A DNA stretch of 47,169 nucleotides from Verrucomicrobiota bacterium (GCA_026398275.1 JAPLTF010000042.1:1-47169), one strand, 5' to 3'; counted from the stretch's first letter, positions 19,001 through 26,965 are shown. Notes: generated by a model from the letters alone, not told the origin. Made by a program: numbers and translations.

Positions 19001-19470
19001 TCGGGATTCTCGGTGATCCACTCGGGATAGGTATCGAATTGAAGCCAGAGAATGATCCGGGCGGTCGGATGCTGTTGCTTGACGTAGTTGAGCATCTCGC
19101 GGACCGACTCGCGGTCGTAGGAATCGCGGCCATTCCAGAAAGTGGAAATGGGATACGGCTGGCCGGCGGCCTTCTGCGGGAGAAATCGGCGCATCGCCCC
19201 GTGCCAACCGAAATTGACCCCCAGCACGACGGTGTCCATTCCCGCCTGCTTGAGCACGGTTAGATCGAGCTTGTCCTTGGTTTGATGGATATTGCCCCAG
19301 TCGCAGCCAATCACGTTCGGAAGCGCCCCCGACTGCGTTGGCGGCGCGGTCTTCTCTTCCGCGGCATGATCGAGGCTTTTGATGACGGCGGCCGGCCGGG
19401 AGCACCCGGAAGCAATGCAGGCCAGGAAGGCAAGTAAGACGACAAAGAGACTGCAGTTTAGACGGATCAT
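16045..19470 (-). CDS. Large GH42-like lipoprotein with C-terminal beta-sandwich domains
   Basis: 1141 aa. The N-terminus is a lipoprotein signal (FVVLLAFLACIASGC, lipidated Cys23). Residues about 50-560 form a TIM barrel like GH42 beta-galactosidases: AGMDTVVLGVNFGWHG, ARIILWLQFDTYPEW. Where the family carries the acid/base Glu, this protein has GYLIGGAQDAQFYLWEG with Gln231-Asp232; where the nucleophile Glu is expected it has KPILFDLDYRTW (Asp409, Asp411). After a low-complexity Ala/Pro/Ser linker (about 620-650) come a GH2-like jelly roll (WWMTWYLNGEKLLDTAGFG) and a second, C-terminal beta sandwich. Its start overlaps the upstream small gene by ATGA. Function is unproven; it has a paralogue at 20804. 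Confidence 0.75.
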   Translation of the reverse strand: MIRLNCSLFVVLLAFLACIASGCSRPAAVIKSLDHAAEEKTAPPTQSGALPNVIGCDWGNIHQTKDKLDLTVLKQAGMDTVVLGVNFGWHGAMRRFLPQKAAGQPYPISTFWNGRDSYDRESVREMLNYVKQQHPTARIILWLQFDTYPEWITENPDEALRNDRGEGFVVSFHFQRAGNDPDPKKREVLAWSFYSQKLREDLRPAINEFIKTVESAHGGDQVAGYLIGGAQDAQFYLWEGPNAAKATDARAWSDYSKPAVLAWQAWLKKKYGTPEALSAAWNQIIDSFDQAAPPPADSLIGSPRFHDPETEARQRNWKEFIADGRVALAEDIARMIHESATRPVLVGTSSGDNGARANMTANVRLMQSKEIDFVNGPVRYNQRLAPASPGGTLAVLDSFRINGKPILFDLDYRTWKNKNYENHKIGPGYNVSARMVGRASTPEELRNAWLREAGRIVLGGHRVFLDPVEGAATHQDPLVQNEMSVLRNSLEQARTAAGDPTGAEVAVIYDERSTDYLKGALGDLHMTWSSGQRSELDLSGVPYGYYYLEDLKAGKVPPAKLYIFNNLLEIDDATAAAIEKLKANNNVLCFLQGTGFNLQKKDAAHLSQIIGMDVAPASAAKSPSASAATEPLIPGQPAPAFALPVEWTAFGPFPASSADTGAPAEIPAQMELGGTTKTACPIQRKRGMLDFSPLGLVGAEEVAWAFTRIESPEECEVLIGAGADWWMTWYLNGEKLLDTAGFGNEFPGISSDNFVFPLKLKKGANLLAVRVKGGSRSLRLAVESRDEIDQGILRSESEGLKLDPQLGLVVQDAKARRLANYPASDLCGFAERKHDGWTSIFAGTHSLRRSTIAALAQLAGAWRIAPIQYAVAANEKFLMVHPQLSGSVLISLKTPAALSEVNGALPSQAYAKEHLLDLKAYQTYIFALGDKETLPGSTPGNAAVIKPGTLVQFDFSADPATKPKPKDLRPLVKFPAGKSSGLLTGPAIADGHLDISGNGVPPQSLFLNAAALGADTEEAAVRNGAWLGFKVSPAAGKTVALERLEFMVERSNGNSPRQYAVFAEVDGRSERVGGGELRDRSGNTNEEFDAYSVDLNPVVSLQKLCAPVTFQIYLFGGTNNLQAPGNVRIDNIVLSGKSADR

Positions 19471-19847
19471 CTGGCTTCCAGAGTGTTAGTTTTAGTCAAT
19501 TTGTCCATCGCCTCCAGCGACACGCCGGTCACCTTGCTCTCGGCGTTTGCTCCCTCGAAGCTAATCACCAGCTTCTGGGGCGACTTGCCCCCATCCGGAT
19601 TCGTCACCATCACCTCCGAATAAACCCAGGTTGTCCCGCGCTCCTCGTCCGGTGCCCCAAGGGCATTTTTCAAATCCGCACTGGTCGAAAACGCGACGAA
19701 TTCGCGCACGGTGCTCTGGGTCCAGTCGCGCAATCGCCAGCCCTCCAGCCCCGATCCCTGCAACATGGGCACCCCTGCCAAAAGCAGCAAAACGAGAGCC
19801 ATGGCGGTTTTCTGGAGCGGAAAGGTGTATATTTTCATAAAGCTCAT
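19467..19847 (-). CDS. BamE/SmpA-like small exported protein
   Basis: 126 aa from the ATG at 19847, which overlaps the pseudopilin stop as ATGA; ATGs at 19838 and 19856 are alternatives. A signal-peptide-like segment (TAMALVLLLLAGVPMLQG) is followed by a short domain, ADLKNALGAPDEERGTTWVYSE and KLVISFEGANAESKVTGVSLE. The pattern of an initial helix, then LGxPD, then a WxY strand and a final beta hairpin resembles BamE/SmpA, though I see no lipobox. It may assist assembly of outer-membrane or secreted components made by this operon. It lies between the pseudopilin and the GH42-like lipoprotein, coupled to both by overlapping stop and start codons. Confidence 0.5.
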   Translation of the reverse strand: MSFMKIYTFPLQKTAMALVLLLLAGVPMLQGSGLEGWRLRDWTQSTVREFVAFSTSADLKNALGAPDEERGTTWVYSEVMVTNPDGGKSPQKLVISFEGANAESKVTGVSLEAMDKLTKTNTLEAR

Positions 19848-20578
19848 CGAAACCACATCGTGGTGTTTGTGACTGGCCCGGAGACCGAGCCGTCAAGAAA
19901 GAGCCAGAGGCGCTTGCCGCCGAAGGACCCCGTGGCGGGAAGCAGCTTCACATTGGATTGAATGGACCCCCAGGACTGCTGGTCGGCGGTGGTGATGATC
20001 GCCGCGCGCCTGGCTTTGCCGGAGAGGCCATGCATCCGTTTGGGTTGATTGGCGGCCACAGCCGCATCGGCCATGGTCATCGTCCAGTCCCCCCAGAGCG
20101 GGTAGTCCTCCAACTGGTTGGTGCTTGACGCCTCGACCTTGACGAATTGCGCGAGCGGCTGGGTCAGATTGTTCTGGACATCGCTTGAAAGCGCCGGGTT
20201 TTTCAGGCCTTTGCACACCGTGAGTTTGCCGTCGGCTGGCTGCCCGAGGTAGGGGGCAAGATAGAGCCCGAAATGCGCGGTGTCCGTGGTTTTTGCCGGG
20301 TTGCGGGCCCACCCGTAAATGGCGACGACGGAAGGCCCGGGAAGCTTGCCCTCGTTCTCCCCGGCATAGAGGTTCATCGCGACGCCCAAGCTCCGGAGCG
20401 TGCCGGTGGTCGCAACTTGTTTTGCCTTGATTTGCGCCGTGGTGAGCGCCGGCGAGAGGAGCGCGGCAAGAACCGCCACGATGGCGATCACGACCAATAA
20501 CTCGATGAGCGTGAAGCCATCGGCCCGGCCTATAGGCCCGAACTCAGGTGCTTTGTTGGCTGATTCAGATGCTAACAT
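19844..20578 (-). CDS. Type II pseudopilin-like protein (prepilin N-terminal methylation, H-X9-DG type)
   Basis: 244 aa from the ATG at 20578; the frame could extend to 20674, but that would overlap the operator. GRADGFTLIELLVVIAIVAVLAALLSP (about 27-53) is the prepilin cleavage and methylation motif (G then FTLIE) plus transmembrane helix. LFLDGSVSGPV near the end is the closing DG motif of the planctomycete/verrucomicrobial H-X9-DG family. It would be inserted in the inner membrane and assembled or exported by a type II system. It heads the minus-strand operon and is preceded by a two-copy direct-repeat operator (20684-20709). Why a pseudopilin heads a glycosidase operon is unclear; a surface-delivery role is inferred. 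Confidence 0.85.
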   Translation of the reverse strand: MLASESANKAPEFGPIGRADGFTLIELLVVIAIVAVLAALLSPALTTAQIKAKQVATTGTLRSLGVAMNLYAGENEGKLPGPSVVAIYGWARNPAKTTDTAHFGLYLAPYLGQPADGKLTVCKGLKNPALSSDVQNNLTQPLAQFVKVEASSTNQLEDYPLWGDWTMTMADAAVAANQPKRMHGLSGKARRAAIITTADQQSWGSIQSNVKLLPATGSFGGKRLWLFLDGSVSGPVTNTTMWFR

Positions 20579-20618
20579 GGCCTTGGTTGCGAGCGAGTTT
20601 GGATGGAATGGAGACGGG
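20576..20618 (-). repeat. Shared 5' leader, copy 1
   Basis: The 43 bases ending at the pseudopilin ATG match those upstream of the second GH42-like gene (23554-23595). On the minus strand both end in CAACCAAGGCCATG, with similar sequence 5' of it. See the copy at 23554. Confidence 0.65.
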
Positions 20619-20683
20619 GGCGGGTTCGAACCAACTCTCTCGTCCTTCCGCTTCCACTGCAAGGCGATCGGCATTCAAATAAG

Positions 20684-20709
20684 CGACATTGCTTTCAAAA
20701 AACGGACAT
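20684..20709 (-). promoter_or_regulatory. Two-unit direct-repeat operator, site A
   Basis: Minus strand: ATGTCC (20709-20704), then GTTTTTTGAAAGCA, then ATGTCG (20689-20684), period 20 bp. It lies about 105 bp before the pseudopilin ATG. The 35 or so bases 5' of it match those 5' of site B. Confidence 0.75.
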
Positions 20710-20803
20710 GGGGGCGTTTTCGGCGGTTGGATCCGGGCCACGTCTGACGGGTGAAATGAATCTTTTAATCGGAACGCGGCTGAATCTTCGGAGAATGAGG
20801 AGA

Positions 20804-23536
20804 TCATTGATCTCGCTCGGTTTGCAGGAAATAAACGCGGTCTTTTTCCAGTTCGAGAGTGTGCACCGAGGAGGATGGCGACACCACCGTTCCGGGCGGC
20901 ATTTCCCTCAGGGCCGCCGGGGACCGCAGATCCAACTCCACCTTGCCCCCGACCATCGGTTGCACCATGACAAAATCTCCCGCCGCGACAACGGCATTGC
21001 CGGGCGGAGTCATGCGCCATGCCCCAGCCCAGGCGGCGAGACGGCTGATTGCCTGTCGCGAGAGGTTGTAAGCCCCCACGAAAACAACTTGGCCGCCCGA
21101 TGCGGGGCGGATCGCCGCCGCTGCGACTTTGCCGGAGGCCGGATAACGCGCCAGCACCGTGGCTGAAGGATCGTCAACGGCCAGCGAAAAACCCGCGATT
21201 TCCTTGATGCGCTCGGCATTCCAAGATTGAGCAGGCTTGTTCCAGCGGTCACCGGCGAGCAGCGGATGCCCGGCATCAAGTGGTCCCTTTTGCACCTCAC
21301 TGGTCGCGGTCTCGAGAGGCCGCAACTTCAACCCAAGCACATCATCCACAAAGGCCTCGCGCCCGGTGCGGAGTTGGACATGCCCGGTGCCTTGGAGCAC
21401 GACGATCGTTGCGCCCGCTTTGCGCAGCGCCTTGATGCGCGCGCCCGTCGCTTCGTCGATGTCCAGCAGGTTCTGCAGCACCACGAGTTTGGCGGGCGGC
21501 ACGAGCCCCTGGCGAAAATCGGCGGCGTAGTAATAGCGCACCGGAACGCCCGAGGCATGCGCCTCGTTCCACTGTTCAATCATTCCCCCCATGTGGAACT
21601 GCGGCAAAGCCGAGCGCGCCCAATCGACCGCCTCCTCGTCGAAAACAAATGCAACTTCTGGAACCGGTGGTTTTGGTGCTTTTTTCGTGATGTTTAGAGC
21701 CTGCTTGATGCTGTCCCAGGCGGATGAGACAAAGCTTTTCTCCGGCGGTTTCTCTGAACTGGCAACTCGCTCATCGCCGAGCTTTTTGATTCGCGCGATC
21801 TCCTCGCGAATCTCGGGATTGGCCCATTCCTCTGTGGGGCCGAAATTCATCAGCGTGGCACCATTGTTCCCGGCCGCCCAGAGGCGGGCGAATTCGCGCC
21901 GCCACATGTCGCGTTGCATGGCCATGTCCTTCGCTCGGCCAACGCTGTCGTCGTTGAAGCTGACGCCTTGGCCGGCAGTGGTGGCCCCCTTCGGACGCCC
22001 CGTCCAGAGGCGATGGTCCATGTCGGCGAGGAAAATTTTCCCGTTGACCGTGTAGGAGTCGAGCAGGGCGTTCATACCACCCACGGCGGGCGGGATTCGC
22101 ACTCCGTAGCCGGGTTGATGGAAGCCGGCGTCGATGTGCGGCGACCGCAGCAGGCGTGAAACCACGGTATTGTCGCGACGGTGCCCCCCATCTCCGACAC
22201 CCCAAGCCGCCACAAACACAGGCCGCGAGGCAGACTCCTTCACGGCGCGGCTAAGTCCCTCGATAAAGTCGGCGCGTCCCTCGGCGAGAAACCGTTTGAA
22301 GTCATACGACCGCCGTTCGTTGACGGGATTGTGGAAACCCGCGCCACCGCAGAGTTCGGCCGCAGGTGGCGGCGCTACTTCATCAAAGGATGTCAACTGG
22401 GTGCCCCAAGCCTGATTGAGAGTTGTCACATCGCCACGATAGCGAGCCGCCGCCCATTTTCGGAATGCAGCCCGCGCAACGGGCGAGTAGTCTCCCCATC
22501 TGGAGGGATTGGTGGCCAGCACACCATCCGGCGGCGACCACGAATAGAGTTGGTCGTCCTGCCCTCCCTTTAGCGAGTAGCCAACCACTCGGTCCGCATA
22601 CGGGCTGGCCTCCACTTCGCGGACGACTTCGCGCACAGCATCGACCGACTCTTTCCGAAATCGTTCCGACATGTAGGAGATCCCATACTGCTCCGGCTTC
22701 CCTCCAGCGGGTTGCGGTGGGCCGTCACGAAAATCCTGAAAATGAGCGGTGCGGATCAGAGACTGCCCGGCGTCGTTTCGGATGACATCGTCGGATGGCT
22801 GTGCATCGGGCGAGACTTTCATTAAACCGCCAACTGGCCCGCTGAGGGCACGCTCCGGATCGGCGAATCCCATTTCGGGGTAATTATCCACCGTCAGGGC
22901 CACGAGAAATCTGGCCTTGGGGTTGGCCTCAGCCGCACGGGCCAGGACTGGTATCACCGAGCCCCTGTTGTATTGGCCAGGGCCGGTCCAAAATGGAGGC
23001 ATATAGGCCACAGGTTCCACATAGCCGACCCGCGGCGAATGAGCTCCGACATTCAGGCTCACTTCAACCAAATCCAAGCCCAGTTTGTCATAGACATTGT
23101 CCACATACCTTCCCCAGAACCCCCAGCGCCCAGCCATGATGTTGAGGGGGTTCCCGGCACTGACGACCATCGGCCGACCATCACCGTCGCGCTCGATCCC
23201 GGAAGACGGAACTTCGCCGACCGCAGGTGGCTTGACTGCGCGGTCCGACACCCGCCGGCAACCCGTGTGAAGCAGGCAAAGGACGGCAAGGCATGCAAGA
23301 GTGAACGAGCCAAGACAACTCGGGAAGAGTGACCCCGATCCGCGCGTCAGCGCGAGGAATGGAGGGCGGTCGCCCCCGGGCGCCTTGGCGAGCAGCCCGA
23401 GGGCGGGCTGCCTCCCTTTATCTATCGTCTGTCGAGCCGCCTCCCTGCGCCCGGCATTCTTACGCACGGATTTCTGTGCTGTTTCATAAATGGGTCTTGA
23501 AGACCGGAATGGGAGTCGTGCGTATTGTGGCGGCAT
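20804..23536 (-). CDS. GH42-like lipoprotein, paralogue of the 16045 gene
   Basis: 910 aa from the only in-frame ATG, at 23536. The hydrophobic lipoprotein signal (FTLACLAVLCLLHTGC) begins only about 75 residues in, too far for a signal peptide, so the true start is probably a non-ATG codon or has been lost. The TIM barrel follows: YNRGSVIPVLARAAEA, RFLVALTVDNYPE, GYSLKGGQDDQLYSW and KIFLADMDHRLW align with the same blocks in the 1141-residue paralogue, with Asp at both expected Glu positions. The shorter C-terminus lacks the final beta sandwich. The stretch between 23337 and 23379, just before the signal, is a dispersed repeat also seen at 28330. Function unproven. Confidence 0.7.
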   Translation of the reverse strand: MPPQYARLPFRSSRPIYETAQKSVRKNAGRREAARQTIDKGRQPALGLLAKAPGGDRPPFLALTRGSGSLFPSCLGSFTLACLAVLCLLHTGCRRVSDRAVKPPAVGEVPSSGIERDGDGRPMVVSAGNPLNIMAGRWGFWGRYVDNVYDKLGLDLVEVSLNVGAHSPRVGYVEPVAYMPPFWTGPGQYNRGSVIPVLARAAEANPKARFLVALTVDNYPEMGFADPERALSGPVGGLMKVSPDAQPSDDVIRNDAGQSLIRTAHFQDFRDGPPQPAGGKPEQYGISYMSERFRKESVDAVREVVREVEASPYADRVVGYSLKGGQDDQLYSWSPPDGVLATNPSRWGDYSPVARAAFRKWAAARYRGDVTTLNQAWGTQLTSFDEVAPPPAAELCGGAGFHNPVNERRSYDFKRFLAEGRADFIEGLSRAVKESASRPVFVAAWGVGDGGHRRDNTVVSRLLRSPHIDAGFHQPGYGVRIPPAVGGMNALLDSYTVNGKIFLADMDHRLWTGRPKGATTAGQGVSFNDDSVGRAKDMAMQRDMWRREFARLWAAGNNGATLMNFGPTEEWANPEIREEIARIKKLGDERVASSEKPPEKSFVSSAWDSIKQALNITKKAPKPPVPEVAFVFDEEAVDWARSALPQFHMGGMIEQWNEAHASGVPVRYYYAADFRQGLVPPAKLVVLQNLLDIDEATGARIKALRKAGATIVVLQGTGHVQLRTGREAFVDDVLGLKLRPLETATSEVQKGPLDAGHPLLAGDRWNKPAQSWNAERIKEIAGFSLAVDDPSATVLARYPASGKVAAAAIRPASGGQVVFVGAYNLSRQAISRLAAWAGAWRMTPPGNAVVAAGDFVMVQPMVGGKVELDLRSPAALREMPPGTVVSPSSSVHTLELEKDRVYFLQTERDQ
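23337..23379. repeat. 43-bp dispersed repeat, copy 1
   Basis: Begins GATCCGCGCGTCAGCG and contains GGAATGGAGGGCGGTCGCCC. 40 of 43 bases match the copy at 28330-28372. GGGCG-GT-CGCCC forms a small hairpin. It sits at the 5' end of the second GH42-like gene. Confidence 0.75.
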
Positions 23537-23553
23537 ATTTCGGTATTAATGAT

Positions 23554-23595
23554 CATGGCCTTGGTTGTGAGCGAAATTGGCTGGATGGTAACGGG
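23554..23595 (-). repeat. Shared 5' leader, copy 2
   Basis: Minus strand ends CAACCAAGGCCATG as in copy 1 (20576-20618); the upstream sequence is also similar. The ATG opens a short out-of-frame reading frame here (MIINTEICRHN...), not the GH42-like gene, so the gene that once followed this leader seems to be gone. Confidence 0.6.
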
Positions 23596-23626
23596 TGCCG
23601 CGGAACCCCCAAGAACCGCGGCACCC
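23593..23626 (-). terminator. Perfect 11-bp stem-loop after the PEP-CTERM gene
   Basis: GGGTGCCGCGG (23593-23603) pairs with CCGCGGCACCC (23616-23626) around a 12-base loop. It lies about 105 bp beyond the stop of the PEP-CTERM gene and 5' of the GH42-like gene. No U-run follows on either strand, so it could be a terminator that acts by structure, an mRNA 3' stabiliser or a repetitive palindrome. Confidence 0.5.
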
Positions 23627-23731
23627 TACCCCAAACTCACGCGCCCCCAAAGCCGGCCCCCACCGGTAGGACGCATGAGAAATATTTGCCTGCCAGTTCT
23701 GCCGGCTGAGGATTGGGTTTAAGTGCTGCGG

Positions 23732-26700
23732 CTATTCGCGGCGCCGGCGGCGCAGGACCATGACGGTCGTGAGGCTGAAAGCCAAGAGCGCCCAGGTCGT
23801 GGGCTCGGGGACGACGGTAAGCATACCGGTCGCATCGTTGAACGATGCCGTATAGCCCAAGGCAAGGCCGCTGAAGTTTTTTGTCCCGAACGACGAGCTG
23901 TAGGACTCGAAGTCAAAGATCTTCACGGAGCCGAGCGTGTTGAAGCTGCCCCCGAAATTCACATTGAGGGTGCCTCCGAAGGTGACCGCTTGGCTGTTCC
24001 CCCGACCAAGTGCGAGATCGTAGCTACCAGCAGTCCAGGCGTTGACTTCGAAGTTCGAGATCGAGTTGAGTGTGAGCGTCAGGTTGTTATCGAATGTCAT
24101 GGTCCCGGGGCTGTTGCCGATGGCCAGCGTGCCGCTGCCTATCGACACTGCACCTATGACGGTTCCATTGCCGGTCAGGGATTGCCCGGTGGCAAGCGTG
24201 AAGCCGGAAACAGCGGAGATATCCAGCGTCGCGTTGTTGTTGATGACCGAGGAGTTGGCCAGACTGCCGGAGCTACTGAGCAGAAGCGTTCCTGCGCTGA
24301 TCGTCGTCGTGCCGGTGTAGGTATTGTTGCCGGAGAGAGTGAGGGTGCCGCTGCCGGACTTGGTGAGACCACCGCCTGAGCCGGAGATGACCCCGGCATA
24401 GGTCGTGCTGGCATTGTTCGCCCCGGTTGTCAGGGTTCTGTTGCCCAGGATCACGTTGCCGGAGGTTGATGTCGAGCCAGCGAGGGAGCCAATCGAGAGG
24501 TTGTTAGCATTAAGATCCAAGGCGGTCGTGCGTGTTCCGTCTCCAGTAAGGGTAACCGCCGAATTGTTGCCAAGGGCGGTTGAGGAACCGGCCCTGACAC
24601 TAACGCCATTTTCGATTGTCGTAGGACCCGTGTAGGTGTTGCTGCCGGAAAGCGTAAAGGTAAGGTTTCCCGTGCCGCCCGGGGCAAACGTCTGCGTAGA
24701 GCCAGCCATTGTCAACGCCCCGCTGCCGCTAATCGTTCCGCCGAAGGTCGCGTTGCCGTTTGCAACGTTGAGGGCAAGGAAGTTTGCGTTCGGGCCGGTC
24801 CCATTGCCAGCGAGAACGATCGCACGAGTGGCGGAGTTAAATCCAGTTGTATCAATCCGGAGTATGCCGCCGGTGCTGCCAGAGCCGAGGTTCAACGCTC
24901 CGCTGGTCGCACCCAGGTTCGTATCGGCATTCACGGCAAGCAAGTTATTGTTCGAGACAAATGTGCCGCCGCTGTAGCTATTGCTAGTCGAGGTGAGACT
25001 AACTCGACGGGTTGCAGGGCTTTGATTGTGGACGACACTTCCATTGCCGCTGATCGTATTGGCATAGGTTACATTAAAAGTCTGCGCATTGAATGCGAGT
25101 GTGCCGTTGTTGATGATGGCGCTGGAACTGGAGATAGCAGGAGTGCCAGCACCTCCCGAGCTGAGAACCAGGGTGCCCGAGCTGATCGTGGTGTTGCCGG
25201 TATAGGTGCTGATGCCCGAGAGCGTGAGTGTGCCGCCACCGTCTTTGGTGACCGTGCCCGTGCTGGTGGTGATGTTGCCGCTGACGATTGTGTTGCCGCT
25301 GCCGCCAAAGGTCAGGTCCTGCGTGCCGGTGATGCCGCCTGCTCCGAGGGTGAGCGTGTTGGCGTCGGAGTTGATCCGGGTCGCACCGGCCAGTGTGATG
25401 ACTCCGGCGTAGGAATTGTTGCCGCTAAGGTTACGCATGGCACCGCCACTGGAGATGCCCGAGCCGGTCAGCGAGAGCGCCTCCGCGCCGATCGCGATGC
25501 CACCCGAGAGTTGCAGGGCGGCACCGTCGGAGACGGCCGTGCCGTCAGCCGTGGAGCCGAGTGCCGTCGCTTTGGCAGCGGTCAAGGCCCCGGTGCTGAT
25601 GGTCGTGGTGCCGGTGTAGGTGCTGCTCCCCGTGCCACCGAGGACAACTGTGCCATTGCCGATCTTGCTCAGGCCGTTCGTCGCCGTGCCGGTAATGTTA
25701 CCCGTGAAGTTGACCGTGCCGTTGGTTGCTGCGGTGAATCGATAGGTGGCATTGGAACCCGAGGCCAGGTTGACGGTTCCCGAGAAGGTGGAGGTGTCCG
25801 CCGTATTACCGCCGAGGGTGCTGGTGTTACTTGCTGCACCCTGGTTCATGTTGATCGCCCGTGCGATCGTGTAGGCCCCGTCGATCAGGACCTGCGCATT
25901 GTCCCCGTTTACATTATTGCTACCAACACTCAGCTGCCCCGTTCCCGCGCCCAGAACGCCGGCAGCTCCTCCAACTCCTGCACTGTCGTTGCCTCGCAAC
26001 AGCAATGTGCCGCGATCAGCAAACAGGTTACTTGATACTCCATTGTTGAAATCGTTGGTTGCGTTAGCCAGCACAACGGTGCCATTGGAGCTGAGAAGAG
26101 TCACAAAAGTCCCGGTAGATCCTGTTATCTTTCCATTGATGGTAAGGGTGTTGCCTGCGCTAGCGGTAAACCTTGCATCTTGCGCCAAGGTGATCGTTCC
26201 ATTCAGGGTCGCATTGCTGACACGCGATTGAATCGTCTTTGTCTGGCTCTGGCCATTGCGAACGAAGGTGATGTCATTGCCGTAGGTGCCGCTTACGGTG
26301 TCTAAGTTCAAGGTTAATGAAGAGGTGGAGGCAGTTCCGGTATTGTCACCGAGAGTCAGGGCTCCGGAGCCCAGTGCAGCAGTATTTGCCAAGTTTAAAA
26401 AACCATCGCGGACGACGACTCCGCCTGTGAAGCTGTTAGTGCCGGAAAGCAGCAAAACGCCACCGGTTCCAGCTTTGATGATTCCAAAATTGCCGGTGAT
26501 ATTCCCGCTGACGGTCAACTGCATGTTGCCAGTCCCGATGCCAGTGTTGGAGACCGACCAGGTCTGGGTGCCATTAAGGGTGACGCTCTCGCTGATGCTA
26601 TGCGTGCGGGCCGTTGTGCTGCCCGGGGTGACGGTGATGCCGCCGGTGCCGATGGTCAGGTCTCCGGCGCCGTTGGCGATGGTGAAGTTGGCGTCACGGT

Positions 26701-26965
26701 TGATGTTGATGCCGGCAAAGTTGACTGCGGTGTTGATCGTCGCGGTGCTGCCACCGGTGCCGAAAGTGACCGTTGAGGTGCCGCTGGTCAGATCTGGCGA
26801 ACTGTCGGAATCCCAGTTCGCGGCGGTGTCGATGTTGGTGTTACCGCCGCCGGCGTCCCAAGTGGTGCCGGCCGAGGCCGATTGGGCGGCGAATGCGGTG
26901 AGGGCGATGGCGCAGCCGAGGGGCCGCAGCAGGGAGAGGGTTTGGCGGGAATGCAGCATTTTCAT
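23732..26965 (-). CDS. Secreted autotransporter-type beta-strand-repeat protein with PEP-CTERM tail
   Basis: 1077 aa from the ATG at 26965 (NMKMLHSRQTLSLLRPLGC); the frame extends to 27157, but that would overlap the operator. A signal peptide (LRPLGCAIALTAFAAQSASA) is followed by about 1000 residues of Gly/Asn/Thr/Ser-rich beta-strand repeats, such as GSGTLTLSGNNTYTGTTTIS recurring with variations. The C-terminus VPEPTTWALLAFSLTTVMV then RRRRRE is a classic PEP-CTERM signal: PEP motif, hydrophobic helix, basic tail. It is presumably processed by an exosortase and displayed at the surface or in an exopolysaccharide matrix. The exosortase is not in the window. The direct-repeat operator (27046-27071) precedes it. 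Codon choice in the repeats creates long false frames on the opposite strand. Confidence 0.88.
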   Translation of the reverse strand: MKMLHSRQTLSLLRPLGCAIALTAFAAQSASAGTTWDAGGGNTNIDTAANWDSDSSPDLTSGTSTVTFGTGGSTATINTAVNFAGININRDANFTIANGAGDLTIGTGGITVTPGSTTARTHSISESVTLNGTQTWSVSNTGIGTGNMQLTVSGNITGNFGIIKAGTGGVLLLSGTNSFTGGVVVRDGFLNLANTAALGSGALTLGDNTGTASTSSLTLNLDTVSGTYGNDITFVRNGQSQTKTIQSRVSNATLNGTITLAQDARFTASAGNTLTINGKITGSTGTFVTLLSSNGTVVLANATNDFNNGVSSNLFADRGTLLLRGNDSAGVGGAAGVLGAGTGQLSVGSNNVNGDNAQVLIDGAYTIARAINMNQGAASNTSTLGGNTADTSTFSGTVNLASGSNATYRFTAATNGTVNFTGNITGTATNGLSKIGNGTVVLGGTGSSTYTGTTTISTGALTAAKATALGSTADGTAVSDGAALQLSGGIAIGAEALSLTGSGISSGGAMRNLSGNNSYAGVITLAGATRINSDANTLTLGAGGITGTQDLTFGGSGNTIVSGNITTSTGTVTKDGGGTLTLSGISTYTGNTTISSGTLVLSSGGAGTPAISSSSAIINNGTLAFNAQTFNVTYANTISGNGSVVHNQSPATRRVSLTSTSNSYSGGTFVSNNNLLAVNADTNLGATSGALNLGSGSTGGILRIDTTGFNSATRAIVLAGNGTGPNANFLALNVANGNATFGGTISGSGALTMAGSTQTFAPGGTGNLTFTLSGSNTYTGPTTIENGVSVRAGSSTALGNNSAVTLTGDGTRTTALDLNANNLSIGSLAGSTSTSGNVILGNRTLTTGANNASTTYAGVISGSGGGLTKSGSGTLTLSGNNTYTGTTTISAGTLLLSSSGSLANSSVINNNATLDISAVSGFTLATGQSLTGNGTVIGAVSIGSGTLAIGNSPGTMTFDNNLTLTLNSISNFEVNAWTAGSYDLALGRGNSQAVTFGGTLNVNFGGSFNTLGSVKIFDFESYSSSFGTKNFSGLALGYTASFNDATGMLTVVPEPTTWALLAFSLTTVMVLRRRRRE

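Noticed and set aside
25022-26035. 337-codon plus-strand frame opposite the PEP-CTERM protein; likewise 26286-27320
   Set aside because: Repetitive beta-strand coding sequence produces long antisense frames. The minus strand has signal peptide, repeats and PEP-CTERM tail.
23732-26965. CRISPR-like or satellite DNA because of repeated GTGTAGGT-type words
   Set aside because: The repetition follows the codons of TYTGTTTI-like protein repeats, and spacing is irregular.
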